From Zingiber officinale (lineage: Eukaryota; Streptophyta; Magnoliopsida; Zingiberales; Zingiberaceae): a stretch of 64,000 bases of DNA. How positions within the stretch are numbered: position 1 is the first letter of the stretch; every line of letters begins with the position of its first letter. The DNA lies in assembly GCF_018446385.1 (NCBI RefSeq), contig NC_056002.1, positions 5,319,474 through 5,383,473 on the forward strand. Reading direction: 5' to 3'. Below are positions 36,554 to 48,784 of the stretch, piece after piece. The notes beneath the pieces were generated by a model. That model did no database searches. It saw nothing but the letters and a program-made list of their open reading frames with translations, and was not told where the DNA came from. A program made the translations under genes and the position numbers.

Positions 36554-39447
36554 CTATGATGGTTTGAAGGTATCAAGAAGAGCCCTTTTGCAGGATGGAA
36601 TCTTTGAGTTGGTGTCGTTGTCTGGGGTTGGCAAATCAATCAAACTAAGAAGGAAATGCCTCTCCTGGATAATGCAAGAAAGTGAATTGTTAGTCACAAA
36701 CTACAAGGAAATACTTATTCCATAGCTAATAGCAATAATATATTCAGAGAATCTCAAATTTTTCAGCTCTGAAATAAGTGTCAACTGTCTGATCTTAAGA
36801 ATTTAATCGTAATGAAATATGCTATTTCATATCTTAAATAAAACTCATTTTGGCATAGGCACTAAAATATATAGGAAGTGGACCTGCACAATATTTACAT
36901 CTTGGACCAATGATGTATGGAAAAGTTTGCAGAACTATAATTGTGAAAGTTAAGAAAGGAAACATCTTGTTAGCTTACACACATCGTAATTTGCATTTGG
37001 TATTTTGGTATCTCTATCACATAAGATCATAACTTACACTTGAAGTGAACACTGGACTTGGAATTTCATCAGCAAAGGAATGGAAAGACGGGATTGTCTG
37101 AAGCGGAGATGCAAATTCTGAGGTTGTAGCACCGTCTTCAGCTTCATCTTTTGGCATTCCAGAAAATGATAAATCTGAATCTGTAAGTGGAACAAGCAAT
37201 CCATGAGAACACTTAGTGTTCAGATTGAATGAGTTATTTTAATGTCTACCTGGACAAGAATGCATGTTGGAGCATGCTGCATCAGCATTAGAAGGATCAA
37301 TTTCATTATCTTTGTGCAGGGAACAATCTTCGAACTGAACACCACTTCTATTTTGTCCAGCATTGGCATTATGCATTGAACTAGTGCTGCACTCCGAACT
37401 TCCTTGAGAGTTCTCATGAGAACCAATTTGCCTGGCAAATGAACTAGCTGTCATATTTCATGTTTTATATCCATAGTTATGATCAAATGGTCCATAAACA
37501 TGACTGTAACTCTTTGACTACCTCAATGGCTGCTGCTCTTCTTCTTCACTATTATTTAAGTCTTCTATCAAGTCCCTCAGTTCATCAAGCATAGAACTCA
37601 TTCCGGAAATTCTTTTTCTTAGTAGCCCACTGTCTTCAGTTTGAATCAAGTACTCTTGAAGCTCCTAATGGTTCAAAGTTTCCAAAGATTCACAACACCA
37701 ATGAAATAGAAGTTAGGTTAACATTTCAAGAAGATTGAATATAAACCATTTGCACTGACAAAATTAGCACCTTCCAAGCCTCATCAAGACTTTGGTTGGT
37801 ATTTTCTGCATTAACCTTCTTGGAAAGGGAAGTCAGCAATTCAGCTTGTTGCAACAAGGCAGTTAGTTTTGGGTCATCTCTCCCGAGGAAAGTTGCTTGA
37901 CTAACCTTATTGGAAGCTGCTTAGTCATTATGAAAAGGCGAGGGCTTAGGGGAGAAGCAGAAGGCATCAACAAATCTTTTCACAAAAAGAAGATAAACCA
38001 AATTGATAGTGGTTTACCATCATATGTATAGCCTCTCATATTACCTGATGACTGATTAACTGTGTCAAAGTTTTGAACTTCTAATAGAGGTGGCCTTTGC
38101 AGATGCTGAGCTGGACCATGTTCCCCAAGAGATCTCCTATGTGCTTCAATTGTCTCTTTGAGAGGAGAGATGTGATACCTATCTTGCAAATGAAATACTA
38201 ATAAGAAAAATAAATAATTAAACTTTTTCTTGGTGGTTTAGTTCACAGTGAATCCATCTACCTCATCTGCTTATTTGATGTCGATGGTTCCCCTATTAGT
38301 ATTGCTATAGATGGTTCTTCGACAAGAACCCTCTTATTGCTTGGGTCCAAAGATGGAACACTATTCTCCTTGGATGAAGCCTCAAATTTTGCCCTTTTCT
38401 TGCAGAGGGTGGAGAAGCGGTTCTTTACAGCGTTATCTGTTCTGTTGTAAAGCAAATACAAATCATATTTATACAACCTGTCCACCCATCACAGCGGATG
38501 GCTTATTAGTAAATACTAAATAAAGAAGTGTGGTTGAAATACCTTCCTGATACAACCTTTGCAATCTCTGTCCATCTGTTGCCAAACATCTTTTGTGCCT
38601 GCAGAATATCTTCGCTTGGAGTGTCATAAATATATAGAATTATACAAAGAAAAGATAGTGTTTAAGTTGAATAAAATTTTCTTAACAAACATGAATATTT
38701 TGTTTCTAAGTACACTCTCCGCTTTCGCTGGCATCAAACTATGGTTATCAATTTTCCATGCAGCAGAATGCAGAAAACATGAATAGCTAGAAATTGAATA
38801 GGGAGCTGTTAAACTCATGTTATCTGAACAGCACAAAGTTATCTCTTTGATTCAACATCCATAAAGGACCACCAGTGATTCAATTCCTTACCTCACATAA
38901 GAGCATGTCCTCTTCCGCTGACCACCCACCTTTTTTGCATTCCGAATTCAAATAGGTGTACCATCTGCAATTTCAAGCCCACAAAATAATTATGATACAC
39001 ATCTGAAATCTCAAATGGTTACTTTTTAGACAATTTACAGAGTTGTTCACCTTCTCCGGCACTGTCTGCTAGTCTTGTCCTTAAACAGAGCTGCGATACT
39101 TGTCCAACTGCAGCCAAAGCCAACCAAGGAATATTGCAGGTCAGTATAGAAACTGTTCTGTCAAACTCGAACAAGATCTAAAAGAGCAAAACCAGCATCG
39201 CAGACTAACTTATCGGTCCCGTGCAGAGCAATATGCTCCCGTAGTAAATCATCCTCCTACATGAAATCAAGATCCAAACCCTCAAAACCTCAATTTCACA
39301 ACGGCGTCAGCGTATCAACGACCAAAAAAGATGGGAATTTGGGACCTGAGGGATCCAAGTCACGATATGCCGGTCCTTCTTCGAGGGGGCAGCCGGTGGA
39401 GGAGCTACGGGAATCGGGTTATTCTCCTTCCCCGATCCCTTCATCAT
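36554..39447 (-). CDS. R2R3-MYB transcription factor, FOUR LIPS/MYB88 type, 12 exons
   Basis: CDS is join(39346..39447, 39210..39256, 39051..39107, 38892..38964, 38543..38598, 38262..38441, 38045..38178, 37771..37916, 37522..37664, 37250..37431, 37038..37180, 36554..36664) on the minus strand, 457 residues. All borders are GT-AG and all phases agree. Two MYB repeats span about residues 26-135, including RHIVTW, SRQCRRRWYTYLN, GGWSAEEDMLLCEAQ, GNRWTEIAKVVSGRTDNAVK and RFSTLCKKRAKFE. These are the hallmark variants of the FLP/MYB88/MYB124 clade. The conserved tail follows, with IPSPVF, ERHFLLSL and CKRALL near the C terminus. Arabidopsis FLP and MYB88 restrict the last guard-mother-cell division and act in roots and stress; a similar nuclear role is inferred. 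The length is as usual (436-484 aa). MMKG starts with two Met codons; the first was used. Confidence 0.95.
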
Positions 39448-41644
39448 CGGAACTGAGTCAATTGCGGGGCTCTAACTGGATCAAGAACGAACTGGAAGCG
39501 AGTCAGATCTAGCGGCACATGAGCAGCAACGAAGGTTTTTGAAGGCAAGATAAGCGCAGAGAGGATCGATTAGGGTTTGGAAGCCCGCGAGACTACGAAG
39601 TTTGAAAAGGAAATAAAAGGTCAAAAAACGTGAGATTATTAAGCGAGAGCAGTAAATGGTAAAGGGAGACGATGGTAAAGGAAGAAGACGATGAGATGCG
39701 GTCACTCATCGGTGCGTTTAAGAGACGTCATGCCATCCGTGAGAATAATGAATATAAACCGTTAATTTTTTAAAAATAAAATATTTATTTTATTTAAAAT
39801 TTAAATCACTTCTTAATTACCCCTGCTAGTTAGTGAACTTCTTAAATAAAATAACATAAGAGTTTAAACTTAAATTGAGTCAATAAATTGACATTAAAAA
39901 ATTATCCTTTAATAATTAATAATAATTTTAAAAAATTAATCATGGTAGGTATCCATGGGCCCCATTGGGTTTCATGTGGACCATAGAGTTGGGACAACAC
40001 CACGTGAGAGTGACGAAGTGAGTGGCAAAAGATTTTTTTTTGTTTTTGTTTTTGAAAGAGAAAAGACATTAGAAAAATTTCAAATTAAAGTCCTTTTTTT
40101 AAACATAAAAAATAGACCTTTACATTTTTTTCCTATTTAGAAAAGCGAAGCAAAAGATTTTTAAAATGTCTATTATTTGAAGAATAAAATGGTGAAAATT
40201 GTCACAAGTGAGTTAGTTTTAATAGTTTAAAAAAAAGGGAAAAAAATATTAAAAGTAACAAATAATGAGTTATTTGCTCCATCCACCGCAACAATTAGTC
40301 ATTAATTTGGTGGAGCCAAATTTTGATTTTTCAAAATTTAAACTAAGAGACATCCTCATCTTTGAATTTGTCCAACTATAGTGGACAAAAATGTCAATTT
40401 ATTAGTTAGGGTTGGCAGAGCTATTTGAATCTGCACCTTCCAAGTCATAACCCATTTTAGTCCCAATTTTATTTTAAAAAGTCAATTTATTTTTAAAAAA
40501 ATATTTATTTTTATTAAAATCCTATCTATTAATTTAACAGTTATTTAAAAAAATCAATATTTGAGATCATGTAAATGTTAGAAATTGATTTCCTATAAAC
40601 CTCATGAATTCAACAATCGGTACGAACTCAAGAACAAAAGGAAAAGGCATCATCTTTATGTGCCATACTTTAAATCAGAAATCTCGTGAAGAAGAGAAGC
40701 AGGATTTTCGAAGGAATTAGATTGACAGAGCACAATCTCTTCAATAGCGTTATACCTAGGCCCGTCAAATTATTTATATCTTATTATTTTATTAAAAATC
40801 TTCCCTCTTTACTAACTAACTTTGGTGAACCCTAAAATGAATTTACATTACTGTCCTTTTTTCTATTCACATTAAAAATAATTCCAAGATTTATTAGTAA
40901 TTCCACAAGCAAAACAATACTCAACTATGACGTATTATTATAAATTTTTCTCATCATTAATTTTCTCTGGTTGTTTTATATAAAAAAAATAAAGTTCTCT
41001 TTAGTCCTACATCTTAGAATTGATAACACTATGATCAAAGAAACTTCTATAAATATTTTAAGCCCACAATGTTAAAAAATATATTTTTCTTAGTTTCTTT
41101 TACCAAGATAAGTATAATATTAAATTAAAATAATTTTTTTCATAGGGAAGCTCATTATTATATTACATACGCAACGCGTGTGTACGATCACATTAGTATA
41201 TAATTATATATTTAAAAATATATAAATTTAGATATTAAATGTTTAAAATTATGGCTAAAATAAATTTTAGTTAAGATTTATTTTCATTGATAATTTTAAT
41301 TTTTGACTCATCAAATTACATTCGGTCAATAATTTTTAATTTTTTATAGAATAAAGTTAAATTTGATTGTTTTTATTTTTTAAGATAGTTAGATTTAATT
41401 GATAATTTTAATTTTAAAGTTAAATTTGGTTAATAATATTTTTATTAAAATTTGATTTATAATTTTAAATTTTTTACTAGTAAAAATTTAATTTAATACT
41501 AAAAATTAAGTTTGATTAATAAATTAAAAAAATACTTATTGGTTATACTTAATTGATATTTTTTTTATAAAAATACTTTGAAAAAGTTAAAAACATATTA
41601 TATTTTTCTAAATTTTATTTTTCTTTCTTTCTTCCTCTATTATC
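39448..41644. other. MYB promoter and AT-rich intergenic DNA
   Basis: The first 250 bases beyond the ATG probably hold the 5' leader and core promoter of the minus-strand MYB gene. From 39740 to 41640 the DNA is very AT-rich and I see no gene, tRNA or clear transposon end in it. Confidence 0.5.
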
Positions 41645-41903
41645 ATTTTTGATCCTCCGAGAGTTGAGGCGATAGATGCTAGGGACGTGGTGCTTCTGTT
41701 GACTGTTAATGGACTCTGAGTCAATGAGACCTGCAACCACAGCGACGTTAGTGCCGAGCCAAGAAGGGGTTCCCCGGCGATGACCCTCCGACGCTCAAGT
41801 CGGTCACCGATAATGTAGAAAAAATGAGAGAACGAAGCAGCAGAGTAACAGTAGCTACAGTAAAAATAATGCATACCTCCATCGAACCTTGGAGCCCTTC
41901 ATA

Positions 41904-43084
41904 TGTTATTCCCGGGTAGCTTCTGGAGTATACAAACTGATCGTCGAGGCTAGTGTTCGACACTATCTCCGTAAACGATATTGCTCCGCTACGGTGCTTA
42001 ACGGATTGTTGCAATTCGTTCCCAAGATACAACGACGACGAACGTCTCGGAATCGTAGCACTCCGACTTCCGAGACCAGCGAACCTTCTAGTAGACTTCT
42101 TGGACTCTTGAATGCACAAGATGAGATGAATGCTTGAGGTAGAGAAGAGAGGATTGAGTGAATATTCCATCATCTGGAGGGTTCTATTTATACTGAAAGA
42201 AGAGGTTGAGTGTCCTTTGGGTGAGTGGATGTGTTCCTTGGGCTGGATCGATCTAGATCATCCATTCTGAAGGGTTGTAACCCTTCACCAAGCCCACTTC
42301 AATCTCATCCATCAGATCTAAGGAGTTGTGACCCTCAGATCCCGCCTATTGTCATCGGCCATCGGATCTGGATCCATTGATTCGATGCTTCAGATCAAGT
42401 CACATCTCAAGCCGTCAAATCGTTACTCTTTGAGATCTAACGCTCTAGATCGTATCACAAGCGATCCATCATACATATTTGATCAACGTTGATCAAGGTA
42501 GCCATCCATTCCCTAAGTCAACTGTCCAGTCATCTCCCTTTGCCCACGAGGATGTCGCATAGGTACTGCCACGTCAGGTACGAGCCTGACACGTCACCCG
42601 AGTGCCACGTAGGCACTGCAATGTCACCTGGAGCATAAATTTAAGCTCTTCAATGCTCCTCGCGACGATGCGTACGTGCAAAGTGCGCCTACAAAGCGCC
42701 CATTGCGCACGTGCGCACGTGGCGGGTGGCGGGCTCACAGGTGCGAGCACCTGCTCGCCCTGGGCTAAGGGAGCACCTGTCCTTTTATTTTTGTGTTAAC
42801 TCCATTAACACATCTTCATTAATAAGTAGAGAATACATATCGAGAATTTCCGATGTGGGACTATTCTCCCATGCACTTTATTAATGAATAATAAATGTTA
42901 TTTTGGGCCGACTTTAAACATTAATTTCTCATTCACCCTTAATCGGTTTTGAGCAAAATTAATAGTCTAAATCTATCTACGCGAATCGTAGATTTTAATT
43001 TTGAAGTCAATTACGACTTTCAACAATTGATGACTTCCTTCCTTAAAATCGTTTTTGGTCCATTTAAGGCCCCAATATCCAACA
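41904..43084 (-). repeat. 3' LTR of the nested Copia element (complete)
   Basis: 1181 bases with a TATA box on the minus strand at 42185-42192. It is preceded on the minus strand by the purine-rich catgtgggggatt, a plausible polypurine tract. It shares its outer 180 and 390 bases with 47575-48134 but has an extra 612 bases in the middle. Confidence 0.9.
42185..42192 (-). promoter_or_regulatory. TATA box of the Copia LTR
   Basis: The minus strand reads cagtataaatagaaccct, a classical TATAAATA core. It exists only in the 3' LTR; the matching part of the 5' LTR is deleted. Confidence 0.7.
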
Positions 43085-43611
43085 ATCCCCCACATGAAAT
43101 GGAAATTAATGCAATGCGTGTATGCATGCTGACACTTTACAAGAGTCCAATCGATAAGTCACTGCATCGGGAGAGGTAGCTTGTGGCTTTGAACCTTCCG
43201 TAGTGAAATGCTATCGAGTATATTAGGCTGCACAGTGAACGTGATGTCTTGAACCGCTCAGCTGTTGGTGTATACTTAGACAATAACACCCACACAGAGA
43301 TCTATCTCACCTACTTTAGGTTCTCATGGTTGGTTCCGTTTCGGCCATGGATACCATCTTGGATTCATGAGTGTTTCATTAAAGCGGTCTGTCTTCACAC
43401 TCACATAGGTGACACTTCTATCAAGAGTATCCTACCATACTCCACCTTATCAGGTATAGAAATCACTAAAAGCATAAGCTTAACCTCACTACATGAGGTA
43501 GGACAACACAAATTCATCCTAGGATTGGGATAGAGATAAACTATCTAATGTGCTGGACCACAACTTCTGTAACTTCGTTGTCCCATTGAACCAAGATCTT
43601 GGGATCTCCAG

Positions 43612-44415
43612 TCAACAATGTTGGGTTACCGCTATAGTCGTTTTTAGTTGTAGATTTTTTAATCTCATTCCTCTTGATGAGCAGTATACTTGATCTCGAC
43701 TCAACCTCTTCGTTAGAGGATCTGTCAAATTATCTTTGGACTTAACATAGTCGATTGCAATCACTCCATTCGAGATCAACTGCCTAATGGTATTATGTCT
43801 ACGACGTATATGTCGTGACTTCCCATTATACATATTACTCTGTGCCCTTCCAATCGCCGATTGACTATCACAGTGGATTAGTATGGCAGGCACAGGTTTC
43901 ATCCAGCTCGGAATATCTTCCAAGAAATTCCGCAGCCATTCAGCTTCCTCAGCTGCTTTGTCTAGTGCTATAAACTTGGATTCCATAGTTGACCGAGCAA
44001 TGCAAGTCTGCTTAGTGGATTTTCAAGATACTGCTCCCCCACCGATCGTGAATACATATCCACTAGTGGATTTGGAGTCTTTTGTATCTGATATCCAATT
44101 AGCATCACAATATCCTTCCAACACAGCGGGATATTTTCCATAATGTAATCCATAGTTCATAGTATATTTCAAATATCTGAGAACTCGCATCAATGCTTTC
44201 CAATGGGTGTCGTTTGGATTATTCGTAAAACGACTCAGTTTGTTGACCGTACAGGCAATATCTGGACGTGTGCAGTTTGTGAGATACATCAAACTGCCTA
44301 TTATCCGAGAATATTCCAACTGTGATATGGTCTCACCATGGTTTTTCGCTAAGTGTTGACTTAGATCCATAAGTGTTTTCACTGTAGAGAGATCGTACGC
44401 ATTGAATTTTTTCAA
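43612..44415 (-). pseudogene. RNase H and tether of the nested Copia element
   Basis: 44023-44415 encodes [19 protein letters not shown] and [20 protein letters not shown]. After a TGA at the expected Trp of a conserved SWKS motif, 43612-43986 continues with STMESKFIALDKAAEEAEW, IHCDSQSAIGRAQ, the KSRHIRRRH box and LTDPLTKRLS. These are the standard Copia RNase H motifs. Confidence 0.92.
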
Positions 44416-44436
44416 TACAGATTCTACATAATGAGA

Positions 44437-45207
44437 TTATGTTAAAACTATCCCTTCTGATGTCCTGAGAATTTTAATTCCCAATATAACATCTGCTTGA
44501 CCCATATTTTTCATATCAAAATTTCTGGTCAACATTTTCTTTGTAGTCATGATTACATCATGATTATTGCCCATTATTAGCATGTCGTCTACGTATAGAC
44601 AGACAATTATATAGCCTTCGGGTGTGTTTTTGACATAAATGTATTTGTCACATTCATTTATTCTGAATTCGTTTGACAGCATTACTTTGTCAAATTTTTC
44701 GTGCCATTGTTTAGGCGCTTGCTTAAGTCCGTACAACGACTTAACAAGTCGATACACCTTTTTCTCATTTCCAGGAGCCATGAACCCTTCGGGTTGCTCC
44801 ATATAAATTTCTTCTTCCAACTCACCATTTAAGAACGCAGTCTTAACATCCATTTGATGTATTTCAAGGTCATACAGTGCTGCAATGGCTAGTAGCACTC
44901 GTATGGACGTAATCCTTGTCACCGGTGAGTATGTATCGAAGTAATTAAGGCCTTCCTCTTGCTTGTACCCCTTGGCTACAAGTCTGGCCTTATACTTGTC
45001 AATTGATCCATCAGCTTTATACTTACGTTTTAGTATCCACTTACAACCTAATGGTTTATAACCAGAAGGAAGGTCTACTAATTCCCAAGTATGATTATTC
45101 ATGATAGACTCAATTTCACTATTGACAGCTTCTTTCCACATTGGAGCATCGGGTTTAGAGAGAGCTTCACTTAATGTTCTTGGTTCCATTTCTAACATGA
45201 AAGTCAT
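44437..45207 (-). pseudogene. Reverse transcriptase of the nested Copia element
   Basis: Contains WKEAVNSEIESIMNNHTWEL, KARLVAKGYKQ, MDVKTAFLNGELEEEIYMEQ, SLYGLKQAPKQWHEKFD and the catalytic VCLYVDDMLIMG. It ends with TAA where [11 protein letters not shown] would follow, so a single base change (probably a Gln codon) cuts it off from RNase H. Confidence 0.95.
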
Positions 45208-45235
45208 GAAATCTGGCCCGAACGATTTCTCAACT

Positions 45236-46640
45236 CTAGCCCGTTACTACGACGTGACTCTTCACTTTGATCGTCAATAGTCCTTTTATAACAGCTAAGT
45301 TCGGTAACGTCATTTTTGTTTGAACTTCCGTTGTTATCACTTTCAACGTTTCCCTTTTTATTTGGGAATACGTTTTCAAAGAATATCGCATTCCGAATTC
45401 TATGGTTGTTCCCACATGTATATCAGGAATGTCTGATTTGTGAACTAGGAAACGATATGCACTATTATTATGGGCATATCCGACAAATACCGCATCGAAC
45501 GTTTTAGGTCCGATCTTTACTTGCTTTGGTTTAGGTACTTCGACCTTTGCCAAGCACCCCCACACTTTCAGGTATTTGTACGATGACTCGCGGCCTTTCC
45601 ATAGTTCACATGGAGTTTTATCATTTTTCTTATGAGGGATTCTGTTGAGAATGTGATTTGCCGATAATATTGTTTCCCCCCACAAGTTTTGAGGTAAGCC
45701 TGAATTTATCAACAAGGCATTCATCATTTCTTTTAGTGTCCGATTTTTACGTTCGGCAACACCGCTTGATTGAGGTGAGTAAGGCGCCGTTGTTTGATGG
45801 ATAATGCCAGATTCTGTACAAAATTCATCAAATGGTGCACCATATTCTCCACCTCTATCGCTTCGAATTATTTTAATTCGTTTGTCAAGTTGGTTTTCAA
45901 CTTCTGTTTTATAGGTTCTGAACGCCTTTAGGGCTTCGTCTTTACTTCTTAAAAGAAAGACATAACAGAACTTTGTGCAGTCATCGATAAAAGTAATAAA
46001 ATATTTTTTACCTCCTCTAGTTTGCACAAATTTCAAGTCACATAGATCACTATGTATCAACTCTAGAGGAGTTGTTGTCCTTTCCACCGAATGAAAAGGT
46101 AGTTTCATCATTTTCGCTTCCACGCACACTTCACATTTGTGTGTTCCGTCAACATTGACGTTTGGTAATAAATTTAATTTGACGAGACGTTTGAGAGTAT
46201 TATAATGCACATGTCCGAGTCGATCATGCCATAAATTAAAACACTCAACAACATAGCTGGAAGCATTTATTTTATTACCATCAAAATTTCGGAGTACAGG
46301 CATTACAACCATTTTGAATATACCCTTTTCTAGGTACCCCTTTCCTACGAAGACACCATTCTTCGTAAGTACAAAGTTGTCTGACTGGAACACTAGCCTA
46401 AATCCGGCCTTGACCAATGTCGCTCCAGAAACTAGGTTCTTACTGATGTAGGGAACATGGAGTACATCAATGAGTGTTAGCTCCTTTCCGGACGTCATCT
46501 TCAGAACAACCTTTCCGAGTCCAACAATTGACGACATCGTGGAATTACCCATATAGAGCTTCCTGCCATTTATTGGAGTATACTTGGAGAACATCGCCTT
46601 ATCGGAACAGATATGACGAGTTGCTCCAGTATCAATGAAC
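45236..46640 (-). pseudogene. Protease and integrase of the nested Copia element
   Basis: The protease motif [18 protein letters not shown] lies just after a TAG near 46643 and is in frame with 46594. The integrase has the zinc-binding LWHDRLGH...CEVC set. Its catalytic triad is in HSDLCDL (Asp), IRSDRGGEY (Asp) and [14 protein letters not shown] (Glu), with the Copia signature PYSPQSSG. The frame ends at 45236 and a frameshift separates it from reverse transcriptase. Confidence 0.95.
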
Positions 46641-46642
46641 CA

Positions 46643-47545
46643 CTACTTCGGGTTGGTATCCACCAAGTTGGCTTCAAATACAACCGCAGTGAGATCCAAG
46701 TCCTCAAGAGAGGTTGCGACATGATTCGCAGCATCCTTTGGCCCCTTGGTTGGCTTCTTTGGGCGTCTGAAGTCCTTGGACAGGTGTCCTGCCTTTCCAC
46801 AGTTGTAGCACGAGCCTTTGAACTTCTTTGCTTGAGCCTTCTTTTTGAACTGCTTCGGCTTTTTAGCGTTCGGCTCGACTAGGTTGGACATTTCGTCTAT
46901 AGTCCGCTTGGTTCCTCTGGAGTCGGATAACTTTCGATTATCCTCCTCTATTCGTAGCCTCAGGATCAGGTCTTGCAGCCCTATCTCCTTTTGCTTGTGC
47001 TTTAGGTAATTCTTGAAATCCTTCCATGACGGAGGGAGCTTCTCAATTACCGCATCAACTGCGAATGTCTCGTTCGGCTTCATGCCTTCGGCGTCTAGAT
47101 CATGCAGTATTAATTGCATATCTTGGACTTGAGATGAGACGCTTTTTGAGTCCACCATCTTGAAATCCAGAAACCGATCGACGATGAATTTCTTCAATCC
47201 AACATTTTCGGTCTTGTATTTCTTCTCAAGGGATTCCCACAAAGATTTCACCGTCTCCAGAGAACAATATACGTTATATAACGTGTTGTCCAAGGCGTTG
47301 AGTATATAATTACGGCACAGAAAATCTCCGTGAGACCACGCATCACTAGCAGCCTTACTACCTTCCGTAGCGGCTGGCGTGTCTTCGTGCAAAAACCGTA
47401 CAAGGTTTAGCGTTGTTAGATAAAACAACATCTTCTGCAGCTATCTTTTGAAGTCGGTTCCGGTGAATTTCTCCGGTTTTTCTCCGTGCGGAATGGTTGT
47501 CGGAATGGCGGTCGGAACGGCCGTCGGAATGTCGTTGGTAGGCAT
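46643..47545 (-). pseudogene. gag of the nested Copia element
   Basis: Starts MPTNDIPTAVPT at 47545, with KPEKFTGTDFKR followed by a TAG at about 47441 where Trp is expected. It then runs openly through LWESLEKKYKT and LPPSWKDFKNYLKHKQKE. The zinc knuckle reads CYNCGKAGHLSKDF, so the fourth ligand (Cys) is replaced by Phe. It ends with TAG before protease. Confidence 0.92.
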
Positions 47546-47574
47546 ATCAGTTTGCACGAAATATCGTTTACGAC

Positions 47575-48134
47575 TGTTATTCCCGGGTAGCTTCTAGAGT
47601 ATGCAAACTGATCGTCAAAGCTAGTGTTCGACACTATCTTCGTAAACGATATTGCTCCGCTACGGTGCTTAACGGATTGTTGCAATTCGTTCCCAAGATA
47701 CAACGACGACGAACGTCTCGGAATCGTAGCACTCCGACTTCCGAGACCAGCGAAGCGCCCATTGCGCACGTGGCGGGTGGCGGGCTCACAGGTGCGAGCA
47801 CCTGCTCGCCCTGGGCTAAGGGAGCACCTGTCCTTTTATTTTTGTGTTAACTCCATTAACACATCTTCATTAATAAGTAGAGAATACACATCGAGAATTT
47901 CCGATGTGGGACTATTCTCCCATACACTTTATTAATGAATAATAAATGTTATTTTGGGCCGACTTTAAACATTAATTTCTCATTCACCCTTAATCGATTT
48001 TGAGCAAATTAATAATCTAAATCTATCTACGCGAATCGTAGATTTCAATTTTGAAGTCAATTACGACTTTCAAATATTGATGGCTTCCTTCCTCAAAATC
48101 GTTTTTGGTCCATTTAAGGCCCCAATATCCAACA
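47575..48134 (-). repeat. 5' LTR of the nested Copia element, promoter part deleted
   Basis: 560 bases. Compared with the 3' LTR it joins gagaccagcgaa directly to gcgcccattgcg, leaving out the 612 bases corresponding to 42084-42695, including the TATA box. The two sides share about two bases at the joint, as in illegitimate recombination. Confidence 0.9.
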
Positions 48135-48784
48135 TCATATAAGGCTCCGGGGAAGCGCGTGCATGCTTCTTGGGGCATACACGTTTCTCAAAACTCCCCC
48201 TAAAAAGACATGTCAGGAAAGCGTCTCTGACACCATACCTCAATGACCCGGGCATATCTCTGATATTACAGTGAAAGCTTCCGTCATACAATCCTCTGTC
48301 TGACCATGTCGTCTGTTGGTGACACAGTTTCCTATGAGGATATCGGCTGATCCTCTTTTTGTCTGTTATTGGGTCGAGCGGGATGGCCGCTCTGCCAGAC
48401 CTCAGTCGTTCGGGTGGGCTAGCCTTTGAGTCGAGCGAAGTGGCCGCTCGGCCAACATTCCACTGTCCGGGCTATATCTGCAAGTGACCACCGGCTCTGA
48501 GGCTCAATGCGAGTTCGAGCGGGCTTTTGCTGGTCCGGAGGTTCAATGCGAATCCGAGCGGGCTGGCCGCTCGACGTATATCTTGATATGAGCGTCGGAA
48601 GCTCGGTATGCGGCCGAGCTGTGGTAATCATCTGGTTGCTATCTGCTCGGCTGTCGTTCACAACGACGGGGCAAGTGGATCACCCGCTCGGCCAGTCGAT
48701 ACGGGGGCGTTGACTGCGTAGACTTTGGCCTCCACCGCGGCGACGACCCTCTGAGGGGTGGGTCCTTATTACCGGATCAATTTT

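Larger units (their letters stand above)
41904..48134 (-). mobile_element. Ty1/Copia retrotransposon, nested and disabled
   Basis: It has LTR ends TGTTAT...CCAACA on the plus strand and a perfect TCATA target duplication (41899-41903 and 48135-48139). Gag, protease, integrase, reverse transcriptase and RNase H run on the minus strand in Copia order. The 3' LTR is complete (1181 bp) but the 5' LTR is only 560 bp. Several stops and one frameshift block the polyprotein. The frame is otherwise well kept, so inactivation is fairly recent. Confidence 0.95.
41650..48779 (-). mobile_element. Tat-type solo LTR, split by a nested Copia element
   Basis: The two outer parts (41650-41903 and 48140-48779) join into an LTR of about 890 bases, starting TGATCC and ending GGATCA and flanked by a perfect ATTTT duplication (41645-41649 and 48780-48784). 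Its left part shares accctccgacgctcaagtc and neighbouring sequence with the Tat-1 LTRs, in the same orientation. No internal sequence of its own remains, as expected after recombination between two LTRs. Confidence 0.85.
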
